Assembly (NCBI GenBank): GCA_002687665.1
Contig: NZAX01000038.1
Span: 4,693-13,773, forward strand
Length of the DNA: 9,081 nucleotides
Direction: 5' to 3'
Origin: Flavobacteriaceae bacterium
Lineage (GTDB): Bacteria > Bacteroidota > Bacteroidia > Flavobacteriales > Flavobacteriaceae
Each line of letters opens with the position of its first letter. Position 1 is the stretch's first letter. A program made the position numbers and the translations under genes. This document shows, piece after piece, positions 1 through 5,998 of the stretch. Under the pieces are notes generated by a model. The model ran no database searches. It saw only the letters and a program-made list of their open reading frames with translations, and had not been told where the DNA came from.

Positions 1-309
1 CTTGGCGTATAATAATGCGACATGACCTCCTAAAGAATTACCTAAAAGTATTACATCTTTTAGTTTTTTAAAGTTCAAAAAGTCATGCAAAAATTCAGCT
101 AAATACTTGACTGAAGAGTTGATCAATGGCAGTTCATAGACTGGTAATTCTGGAACCAAAATTTTGTATCCTTTATTAGGAAAAAAGTTAATGACACCCT
201 CGAAATTACTTAGTCCTCCCATTAAACCATGCAATATAACGACTGGGCTACCTTCACCCAATTCAATATAGCGGTATTCAGCCTCAGTAATAATCTGTTT
301 CTCAAGCAT
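1..309 (-). CDS. Alpha/beta hydrolase, N-terminal 103 residues (3' end outside window)
   Basis: Reading the minus strand from the ATG at 309-307 gives an open frame of 103 codons to the window edge. The sequence shows a beta strand followed by an HGLMGG oxyanion-hole motif (residues 27-32) and then the nucleophile elbow GNSLGG (residues 90-95) with the predicted catalytic Ser92. This is the normal order and spacing for the first half of an alpha/beta hydrolase fold. The catalytic acid and histidine would lie in the missing part, so activity cannot be judged and the substrate is unknown. No signal peptide is seen, so it is probably cytoplasmic. It is transcribed away from the dcw cluster and shares its upstream region with mraZ, but nothing here ties it to wall synthesis. 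The start is supported by a -7-like element 16 bp upstream. Confidence 0.85.
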   Translation of the reverse strand, partial: MLEKQIITEAEYRYIELGEGSPVVILHGLMGGLSNFEGVINFFPNKGYKILVPELPVYELPLINSSVKYLAEFLHDFLNFKKLKDVILLGNSLGGHVALLYAK

Positions 310-325
310 CTTTTGTAAATAATTT

Positions 326-333
326 CAAAGATA
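326..333 (-). promoter_or_regulatory. Candidate Bacteroidota -7 promoter element for the hydrolase gene
   Basis: On the minus strand these bases read TATCTTTG, a full match to the TAnnTTTG -7 consensus of Bacteroidota housekeeping promoters. The element lies 16 bp upstream of the hydrolase ATG, which implies a very short 5' leader. No convincing TTTG/TTG -33 element is seen at the expected distance upstream, so the call rests on the -7 box and its position. Confidence 0.5.
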
Positions 334-418
334 TACAATTCACTTGTATGATTTGAATTTAATTTTTTTTTCATCTGGTTTTCTTGGTTGGAGTAAAATG
401 GAAAAATTTATTAACAAT

Positions 419-448
419 GTGGTAGAAAGTGGTAAAAAGTGGTAAAAT
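419..448 (+). repeat. Three tandem 10-bp direct repeats, candidate MraZ operator
   Basis: Three consecutive copies of GTGGTARAAW lie at 419-428, 429-438 and 439-448: GTGGTAGAAA, GTGGTAAAAA and GTGGTAAAAT. The period is exactly 10 bp, about one helical turn, so all copies face the same side of the DNA. From established knowledge, MraZ binds short direct repeats with a 10-bp period upstream of its own gene: TGGGN units in E. coli and AAAGTG(T/G) units in Mycoplasma. The AAAGTGG core here closely resembles the latter. The array ends 5 bp before the candidate -7 box of mraZ, so a bound protein would cover the -33 region. Autoregulation is an inference from this position. A weaker related string, AAAATGGAAAAA, begins about 20 bp upstream of the array, near 395. 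Confidence 0.75.
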
Positions 449-453
449 TACTT

Positions 454-461
454 TATATTTG
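454..461 (+). promoter_or_regulatory. Candidate Bacteroidota -7 promoter element for the mraZ/dcw operon
   Basis: The bases read TATATTTG, a full match to the TAnnTTTG -7 consensus. They lie 23 bp upstream of the mraZ ATG at 485, so transcription would start near 466-469 and leave a leader of under 20 nt. The usual -33 position is taken up by the GTGG repeats and has no TTTG. The leader is A-rich (ACTTAAAAAGTT) with no Shine-Dalgarno sequence, as is common in this phylum. Confidence 0.6.
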
Positions 462-484
462 AAATTAATTGAACTTAAAAAGTT

Positions 485-952
485 ATGCAGCATTTTATTG
501 GTTCATATGAATGTAAGGCTGACACAAAGGGGCGTATAATGCTCCCTGCTGCTTTGAAAAAACAACTTTCAAATCATCTCAATAAAAGTTTTGTTATAAA
601 AAGGGCGGTTTTCAACACCTGTTTAGAACTGTATCCCCTGGATCAATGGCAGGGATTGATGGAAAAAGTTAATAAGCTCAATCGCTTTAATAAGAAAAAC
701 AATGACTTTATCAGGCGATTTACTGCTGGGGTTAAATTGTTGGAGATAGATACAACTGGAAGGTTGTTGATTCCGAAAGATTTAACAAACCACGCCAAAA
801 TTTCCAAGGAAGTAGTTGTTTCGTCTGTAGTGAACATCTTGGAGATTTGGGATAAAGGCCTGTACGAAAAAGCCATAGACGAGGCAACCACAGATTTTGC
901 TGCTTTAGCAGAGGAAGTAATGGGAGATCAAAATGAAGATAATTTATCATAA
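485..952 (+). CDS. mraZ: Transcriptional regulator MraZ
   Basis: MraZ is the DNA-binding regulator usually encoded first in dcw clusters. It forms ring-shaped oligomers of tandem AbrB-like (SpoVT/AbrB) folds and represses its own operon in E. coli. The 155-residue product has the two diagnostic repeats: DTKGR at residues 13-17, followed by IMLP, and DTTGR at residues 89-93, followed by LLIP. Each sits in an AbrB-like half, and the length is normal for the family. An acidic tail of about 15 residues follows the second domain. The ATG start places FIGSYECKAD at the N terminus, matching the usual beginning of the family. Phased GTGGTA repeats lie about 36-66 bp upstream and are the likely binding site. 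The last 20 bp overlap rsmH in another frame. Confidence 0.95.
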   Translation: MQHFIGSYECKADTKGRIMLPAALKKQLSNHLNKSFVIKRAVFNTCLELYPLDQWQGLMEKVNKLNRFNKKNNDFIRRFTAGVKLLEIDTTGRLLIPKDLTNHAKISKEVVVSSVVNILEIWDKGLYEKAIDEATTDFAALAEEVMGDQNEDNLS

Positions 953-1835
953 ACCTGTCATGCTTGAAGAGGCTATTAAGGGATTGAAAATTGATCCCGA
1001 TGGGGTTTATGTCGATGTTACATTTGGTGGTGGTGGTCATTCTAGAGCTATCCTTCAAAATCTTTCCAGCAGAGGAAAACTATTCGCATTCGATCAGGAT
1101 AAAGCGGCTCAAGAAAATTTCATCTCAGATGATAGATTCCATTTGATTGATGGGAACTTTTCCCAAATCAAAAGGCATTTGAAATTTTACGGCATCACTA
1201 ATGTCGATGGTATCCTGGCTGATTTTGGAGTCTCTTCTTACCAATTTGAAAAAGGATCAAGAGGTTTTTCCACTAGATTGAAAGGACCATTGGACATGAG
1301 GATGAATACTGAAAGTAGATTAACTGCCCGTGAGGTAATTAATGAATACAGTGAAGAGGAGCTCTATCAAATTTTTAAGAATTATGGCGAGTTACGCAAT
1401 GCAAAAAAATTGGCTAATCATATTGTCAAAGAAAGATCAAAAACCCCCATAGAAACCACTCATGGATTGGTCAATTTATTGACTCCAAAGTTGCCCAAGC
1501 ATATTTTTAATAAACTTATTGCACAAGTATTTCAAGCTGTCAGAATTGAAGTCAATGAAGAGTTAGATGTCATCAAATCATTTTTGGAGCAATCTATTGA
1601 GCTATTGAATTTAGGAGGAAGATTAGCATGTATCTCATATCATTCTCTGGAAGATCGATTGGTGAAAGTGTTTATAAGAGAGGGCAATTTTACAGGTAAA
1701 GCAGAATCAGATCTCTATGGTAACAGAAACCTTCCTTTTATAAAGGTGGGGAATTTGCAGATTCCTTCTAATGAAGAAATTATGGATAACAATAGGTCCA
1801 GAAGTGGTAAACTTAGAATTGCAGAGAGAATATGA
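933..1835 (+). CDS. rsmH: 16S rRNA (cytosine(1402)-N(4))-methyltransferase RsmH
   Basis: RsmH (MraW) uses S-adenosylmethionine to N4-methylate C1402 of 16S rRNA in the ribosomal P site, in the cytoplasm. The 300-residue product carries the family signatures in order: HKPVML near the N terminus (6-11), the SAM-binding loop VDVTFGGGGHS (27-37), DFGVSS (97-102), DMRM (121-124), the QVFQAVRIEVNEEL segment (198-211), ISYHSLEDR (234-242) and the C-terminal NNRSRSGKLR stretch (286-295). Length and domain content are complete for the family. The start at 933 lies inside the end of mraZ. A weak GGGAGA at 922-927 may act as a ribosome-binding site, and it is one of the few purine-rich ones in the window. 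The stop overlaps the ftsL start as ATGA, suggesting translational coupling. Confidence 0.97.
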   Translation: MKIIYHKPVMLEEAIKGLKIDPDGVYVDVTFGGGGHSRAILQNLSSRGKLFAFDQDKAAQENFISDDRFHLIDGNFSQIKRHLKFYGITNVDGILADFGVSSYQFEKGSRGFSTRLKGPLDMRMNTESRLTAREVINEYSEEELYQIFKNYGELRNAKKLANHIVKERSKTPIETTHGLVNLLTPKLPKHIFNKLIAQVFQAVRIEVNEELDVIKSFLEQSIELLNLGGRLACISYHSLEDRLVKVFIREGNFTGKAESDLYGNRNLPFIKVGNLQIPSNEEIMDNNRSRSGKLRIAERI

Positions 1836-2137
1836 AAAAATTGTTATCAATATTGAAAATGGATTTTTTGGTCAATGATAATGACTTTAAGAATTGGCGC
1901 TTGATTCTTTTTTTATCAGTCTTATCGCTTATCATGATTGCTAGCGGTCACGCTGCTGACAGGAAAATTTTTCACATCGCCCAATTGAGTGATGATTTGA
2001 AAATGTTAAAAAGCCAATTTGTCGAACAACGTACTGCCTTGATGAATCTGAAAATGGAAACTAAAATCATTAAAGAGTTGGGTCCTTTAGGCATTGGCCC
2101 TGCAAAATCCCCACCAATTAAAATCATTGTAAAATAA
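1832..2137 (+). CDS. ftsL: FtsL-like cell division protein (small bitopic membrane protein)
   Basis: This 101-residue protein has a charged cytoplasmic N terminus of about 22 residues. One hydrophobic segment follows (about 23-38, LILFLSVLSLIMIA), then a region rich in leucine and charged residues (about 45-82) that looks like a short coiled coil. This topology, the RKIFHIAQLS motif just after the membrane segment, and the position between rsmH and ftsI fit the FtsL-like proteins of Bacteroidota. FtsL works as a scaffold with FtsB/DivIC and FtsQ/DivIB to activate the FtsW-FtsI synthase at the septum. The periplasmic part ends in a short proline-containing tail. It overlaps rsmH by 4 bp (ATGA) and lies 8 bp before ftsI. 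FtsL sequences diverge strongly, so the name rests mainly on topology and context. Confidence 0.85.
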   Translation: MKKLLSILKMDFLVNDNDFKNWRLILFLSVLSLIMIASGHAADRKIFHIAQLSDDLKMLKSQFVEQRTALMNLKMETKIIKELGPLGIGPAKSPPIKIIVK

Positions 2138-2145
2138 GATTAACA

Positions 2146-4137
2146 ATGGAAAGTAAAAAGAAAAATATAATGAATCGAAGTTATTTGGTTGCTTTTAGTT
2201 TGATTCTGTTTTCTTTTTTGCTGATTGCCAAGCTGTTTCACATTCAGTTTTCTGAAGGCGATAAATATCGCGAAATAGCATTAAAAAGAAACCTTAAGAA
2301 AGACATTCTTCAGCCCAGTAGGGGGAATATTTTTTCTGATGACGGAAGTATTTTGGCAACATCAATGGCACGTTACGAGGTGAGGTGGGATGCCGCTGTT
2401 CCTTCGAAAGCAATGTATCTAAATCATAAAGAGGGGTTGGTTGATGGTTTATCTGAGATATTAAACGTTCAAAAAAAATCCATTTCAAGAAAACTTGACA
2501 AAGCCGTAAGGGATCAAAATAGGTATTTACTTATTGCGAGGGGTCTAACATATTCAGAGCAGAAAGAAATCAAACAACTCCCTCTTTTTGAACGTCCCTC
2601 ATATTCGGGCGGTTTGATCATAGAACATAAAATGATGAGAGAACACCCATTAGGAAAAATGGCCGAGAGGACTGTGGGTAGGATCATAGCGGAACAAAAA
2701 GGTAGTTTTAAACGAGTTGGATTGGAGGGTGCTTTCAGTCAATACCTTGAAGGGGAAGCCGGTCAACGGCTGAAGCAGAAAATAGCCGGGGGACAATGGA
2801 AACCCATCAATGATGTCAATGAAAAAGAGCCTACGGAGGGATACAATGTTCATACTACTATGAACATCAACATTCAAGACATTGCACACAGTGCCCTTTT
2901 GGAGCAAATGGAAAAGTTCAAAGCAGACCACGGTACAGTGGTTGTAATGGAAACTCAAACCGGGAAGATTAAAGCAATTGCCAATTTGGGTAAAACAAAA
3001 GTAGACACCTACTTTGAAAAACTCAATTATGCAGTAGGCGAGGCTCATGAGCCAGGTTCCACCTTTAAGCTTATGGCCATGGTTGCTGCCCTGGAGGATA
3101 AAGTGGTAGATGAAAATACAATAATCTCTACAGGCACCGGTGAACTTACCTTTTTTAGAAAGTACAAAGTTCGAGATTCCAAAAAAGGAGGGTATGGAAA
3201 CATCACTGCTGCAAAAGTTTTTGAGGTGTCCTCCAATACCGGTATGGTCAAAATTATCCATGACAATTATAGTAAAAACCCTAAAAAGTTTGTCAATCGA
3301 TTGTATAATATGGGAATCAATAAGCCTTTAGGTTTACCCATTTATGGGGAAGGAAAGCCTAAAATTCCGCATCCCGATGATAAACAGGAGTGGGACCAAC
3401 TGGATTTACCTTGGATGGCATATGGCTATGGTGTCTCACTTACCCCCCTCCAAACTCTTACTTTTTATAATGCCATTGCCAATAATGGAGAGATGGTAAA
3501 GCCAAGATTTATTGAAAAAATCGAATCTTTTGGCCAAAGCCCAGATCAAACTTTTGGTAAGATCGTATTGAATCCCTCTATCTGTTCTAAGTCTACTGTT
3601 GATAAAGTAAAGAAAATGATGTTCAATGTGGTGGATAAAAAATGGGGAACTGCCCACAACATCAAAGACAAAGAACTTAGTCTTGCTGGTAAAACAGGTA
3701 CCTGTCAAGTAGATTATAATAAGAAAGATTCAGAGGTGCAATATGTGGCTACTTTCGTAGGGTATTTTCCGGCTGAAGAACCCAAATATTCATGTATAGT
3801 AGTGATTCATAAACCCGATAAAAAATTGGGTTACTACGGTTCCACTGTGGCAGCACCGGTTTTTAAGAAAATAGCTAAAAAAATTCACAATGACTTGCCC
3901 AAAACAATTCATATTCAATTAGAACAAATCCATCAATTGTCCTCAAAGAAAAATAATATTATAACAACAAAGGGAATCATTCCCGATTTAAAAGGAATGA
4001 CTCTAATGGAAGCTTTATCAATTATAGAGCCTATGGGGCTGAAAGTGGAGATCAAAGGTAAAGGCAAAGTCAGAAAACAGTCTCCTGGGGCAGGAGCAAG
4101 TTTTAAAATCAATCAAAAAATCACCTTAGAGCTATGA
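2146..4137 (+). CDS. ftsI: Division-specific transpeptidase FtsI (PBP3-type) with C-terminal PASTA domain
   Basis: FtsI is the class B penicillin-binding protein that cross-links septal peptidoglycan in complex with FtsW. The 663-residue product has a short cytoplasmic tail and one membrane anchor (about 12-31). A PBP dimerisation/pedestal domain follows (about 50-220), with QPSRGNIFSDDG at 56-67. The transpeptidase domain (about 260-580) has all three active-site motifs: S305TFK308, S362SN364 and K516TGT519. After a hydrophilic linker, residues about 612-663 form one PASTA domain (IIPDLKGMTLMEAL and following). PASTA domains are familiar in Gram-positive PBPs and are also found on FtsI of Bacteroidota. 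The ATG at 2146 is used; a second in-frame ATG at 2170 (Met9) would also keep the anchor. No Shine-Dalgarno is seen. The stop overlaps the next gene as ATGA. Confidence 0.96.
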   Translation: MESKKKNIMNRSYLVAFSLILFSFLLIAKLFHIQFSEGDKYREIALKRNLKKDILQPSRGNIFSDDGSILATSMARYEVRWDAAVPSKAMYLNHKEGLVDGLSEILNVQKKSISRKLDKAVRDQNRYLLIARGLTYSEQKEIKQLPLFERPSYSGGLIIEHKMMREHPLGKMAERTVGRIIAEQKGSFKRVGLEGAFSQYLEGEAGQRLKQKIAGGQWKPINDVNEKEPTEGYNVHTTMNINIQDIAHSALLEQMEKFKADHGTVVVMETQTGKIKAIANLGKTKVDTYFEKLNYAVGEAHEPGSTFKLMAMVAALEDKVVDENTIISTGTGELTFFRKYKVRDSKKGGYGNITAAKVFEVSSNTGMVKIIHDNYSKNPKKFVNRLYNMGINKPLGLPIYGEGKPKIPHPDDKQEWDQLDLPWMAYGYGVSLTPLQTLTFYNAIANNGEMVKPRFIEKIESFGQSPDQTFGKIVLNPSICSKSTVDKVKKMMFNVVDKKWGTAHNIKDKELSLAGKTGTCQVDYNKKDSEVQYVATFVGYFPAEEPKYSCIVVIHKPDKKLGYYGSTVAAPVFKKIAKKIHNDLPKTIHIQLEQIHQLSSKKNNIITTKGIIPDLKGMTLMEALSIIEPMGLKVEIKGKGKVRKQSPGAGASFKINQKITLEL

Positions 4138-4538
4138 AAAGAATTTTAGTAATCCTCCTACTTCTTTTGATTAATATCTCACATTCTCAAGAAAGATCTG
4201 AAACAATCAAATCATTATCAAATCGGGACTTTAAAATTTATATGAGTCTTGAAAAAAATATTGTTTTTTTTGAGTTTTGTGACCCCTATAAATTATCTAA
4301 ATGCGATTTAAAGATCATATCATTTGATCTAAGAGGTATAGTAAAATTATTAGATAAAAATCTGCCAACCGGGACAACTTCTGTTTTGGGCAATGGGAAA
4401 ATAATAAAAACAGAAAATGGAAATTTATCAATTGCTTCATTTCAAGGTGATATTTCTGAAAAGGTTAGTTATAAAAAATTAGTATCGGCCTTAAGGTCTG
4501 TTTTTTTTAACAAAGTTATTTTAAAAAAGCTCTCTTGA
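4134..4538 (+). CDS. Small predicted secreted protein of unknown function, inserted between ftsI and murE
   Basis: I do not recognise this 134-residue protein. It starts with a classic signal peptide: Lys-Arg, a hydrophobic core VILLLLLINI (6-15), and a likely signal peptidase I site after Ser18 (SHS|QE). There is no lipobox cysteine. The mature part of about 116 residues is lysine-rich and predicted to be periplasmic. It has short alternating hydrophobic stretches that suggest beta strands (FKIYMSL, IVFFEFCD, SLRGIV-like) and two cysteines, Cys49 and Cys57, that could pair. It overlaps ftsI by 4 bp (ATGA) and murE by 4 bp (TTGA), so it is probably co-translated with them. Hand counting gives about 27% GC, clearly below the roughly 38% of neighbouring murE samples, and it contains two runs of eight T. 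The operon position suggests a role linked to septal wall synthesis, but this is only an inference. Confidence 0.75.
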   Translation: MKRILVILLLLLINISHSQERSETIKSLSNRDFKIYMSLEKNIVFFEFCDPYKLSKCDLKIISFDLRGIVKLLDKNLPTGTTSVLGNGKIIKTENGNLSIASFQGDISEKVSYKKLVSALRSVFFNKVILKKLS

Positions 4539-5995
4539 GAAAGTTAAAAGAAATATTATACAAAGTGGCCATCGAGGGAATTTCAGGTTCCACAGATGTA
4601 GATGTCAATCTTATCTCTATTGACTCAAGGAATATTAAACCCGGTAACATGTATGTTGCTATTAAGGGTGCCAAAGTAGATGGACATAATTTCATTGATC
4701 AATCAATAGACTCAGGGGCCAAATCAATAATCTGTGAGGTCCTTCCCAAAACTTTAGCAGAAGGGGTGGTATTTATTAAGGTTGATGATGCCAGAGAGGC
4801 TCTGGCCTGGCTAGCTGCCAATTTTTATGACAATCCCTCCTCACAATTACAGCTAATCGGAATTACCGGTACCAACGGAAAAACATCTATTGCCAAATTG
4901 TTATTTGATCTCTATAAAAACAAAAAATTAAATGCAGGACTTATATCTACGGTAGCGATCCAATACAGTGAACATGAATTTAAGGCAACTCATACCACCC
5001 CAGATCCACTTACAATAAATAGACATCTCAGCGATATGGTTGAACAGGGGGTTGAATACTGTTTTATGGAAGTTTCTTCTCATGGGATTGACCAAAAAAG
5101 AGTAACAGGGCTGCAATTTCAGGGCGCTATTTTTTCCAATCTCACTCATGATCATTTGGATTATCACAGCACCTTTAAGGCCTATAGGGATTCCAAAAAA
5201 GTGCTTTTTGACAGGCTTACCAATACTGCTTTTGCACTAGTAAACTCTGACGATAAAAATGCCAAAGTGATGGTGCAGAATTGTAAAGCTAAAATCTATA
5301 CCTATGCCTTGCATCGTTATGCTGACTATTCGGCTCAGGTTTTGGAGAGCCAATTTAAAGGTATGCTGCTAAAAATTAATCAAAACGAGATTTGGACGCA
5401 AATGTTAGGTGAATTTAATGCCTACAATATTCTCGCAGTATACGCAACCACTCAACTGCTCGGACATGACGAATGGAATAGTTTAAAATCTATAAGCCAA
5501 CTGAAGAATGTTCCTGGAAGATTCCAAACTTTTGAATCACCAAACAAAATTATGGTTGTTGTAGACTATGCCCATACGCCCGATGCACTTAGAAATGTAT
5601 TGACAAGCATCAACAAAATCAGAACACAAAATGAAAATTTAATCACGGTGGTGGGTTGTGGAGGTAATAGAGATCAAGAAAAAAGACCATTGATGGGAGC
5701 TATTGCGGCTGAATTTAGCACTAAAGTCCTTTTTACATCTGACAACCCACGTGATGAAGATCCGGAAAGCATTATCGAACAAATGAGTGAGGGAGTTGAT
5801 CCTGTGTATTTTAAGAAAACGATGAGTATAACTCATCGAAAAGATGCCATAAAAGTGGCTTACCAATTGTCAAAACCTGGAGATGTTGTACTCATAGCTG
5901 GAAAAGGACATGAAAACTACCAGGAGGTAAAAGGCGAAAAGTTCCCTTTTGACGATTATAAAATTGCTCAAGAAATATTTTCTAAAATTCCATAG
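4535..5995 (+). CDS. murE: UDP-N-acetylmuramoyl-L-alanyl-D-glutamate--2,6-diaminopimelate ligase MurE
   Basis: MurE adds the third amino acid of the stem peptide to UDP-MurNAc-L-Ala-D-Glu, with ATP, in the cytoplasm. The 486-residue product has the three Mur-ligase domains. The N-terminal UDP-binding domain contains SIDSRNIKPG (28-37). The central ATPase has the P-loop GITGTNGKTS (109-118), THTTPDP (152-158) and a probable carbamylated Lys221 in YRDSKKVLF. The C-terminal domain has DYAHTPDAL (344-352) and GKGHE (456-460). The DNPR motif (403-406) is the known signature for meso-diaminopimelate selection, rather than lysine. The start is TTG at 4535; the N terminus RKLKEILYKV aligns with the usual start of the family, and no in-frame ATG lies close enough to replace it. 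It overlaps the preceding gene by 4 bp and is followed by mraY after 3 bp. Confidence 0.96.
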   Translation: MRKLKEILYKVAIEGISGSTDVDVNLISIDSRNIKPGNMYVAIKGAKVDGHNFIDQSIDSGAKSIICEVLPKTLAEGVVFIKVDDAREALAWLAANFYDNPSSQLQLIGITGTNGKTSIAKLLFDLYKNKKLNAGLISTVAIQYSEHEFKATHTTPDPLTINRHLSDMVEQGVEYCFMEVSSHGIDQKRVTGLQFQGAIFSNLTHDHLDYHSTFKAYRDSKKVLFDRLTNTAFALVNSDDKNAKVMVQNCKAKIYTYALHRYADYSAQVLESQFKGMLLKINQNEIWTQMLGEFNAYNILAVYATTQLLGHDEWNSLKSISQLKNVPGRFQTFESPNKIMVVVDYAHTPDALRNVLTSINKIRTQNENLITVVGCGGNRDQEKRPLMGAIAAEFSTKVLFTSDNPRDEDPESIIEQMSEGVDPVYFKKTMSITHRKDAIKVAYQLSKPGDVVLIAGKGHENYQEVKGEKFPFDDYKIAQEIFSKIP

Positions 5996-5998
5996 CCC

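Noticed and set aside
363..371. Run of nine T upstream of mraZ as a possible terminator tail
   Set aside because: No GC-rich inverted repeat precedes it, and neither flanking gene ends there because the two genes are divergent.
310..484. Possible small RNA gene or riboswitch in the divergent intergenic region
   Set aside because: The predicted leaders are under 25 nt and the region shows no stable stem structure. Promoter and operator elements account for its visible structure.
1892..1961. Signal-peptide reading of the FtsL hydrophobic segment, with a possible cleavage site after ASGHA
   Set aside because: The charged N-terminal stretch of about 22 residues is long for a signal peptide. Position and motifs fit a bitopic FtsL anchor, so it is treated as an uncleaved membrane segment.
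2650..3261. Long open frame (203 codons) on the minus strand opposite ftsI
   Set aside because: It lies wholly within a strongly supported ftsI coding sequence, has no recognisable motif and no promoter, and has the composition expected of an antisense shadow.
3972..3984. Perfect 13-base palindrome GGGAATCATTCCC inside ftsI, which could form a small hairpin
   Set aside because: It lies in the coding sequence at the linker before the PASTA domain, has a one-base loop that cannot form a stable hairpin, and lacks a following T run. It is more likely chance than a terminator or operator.
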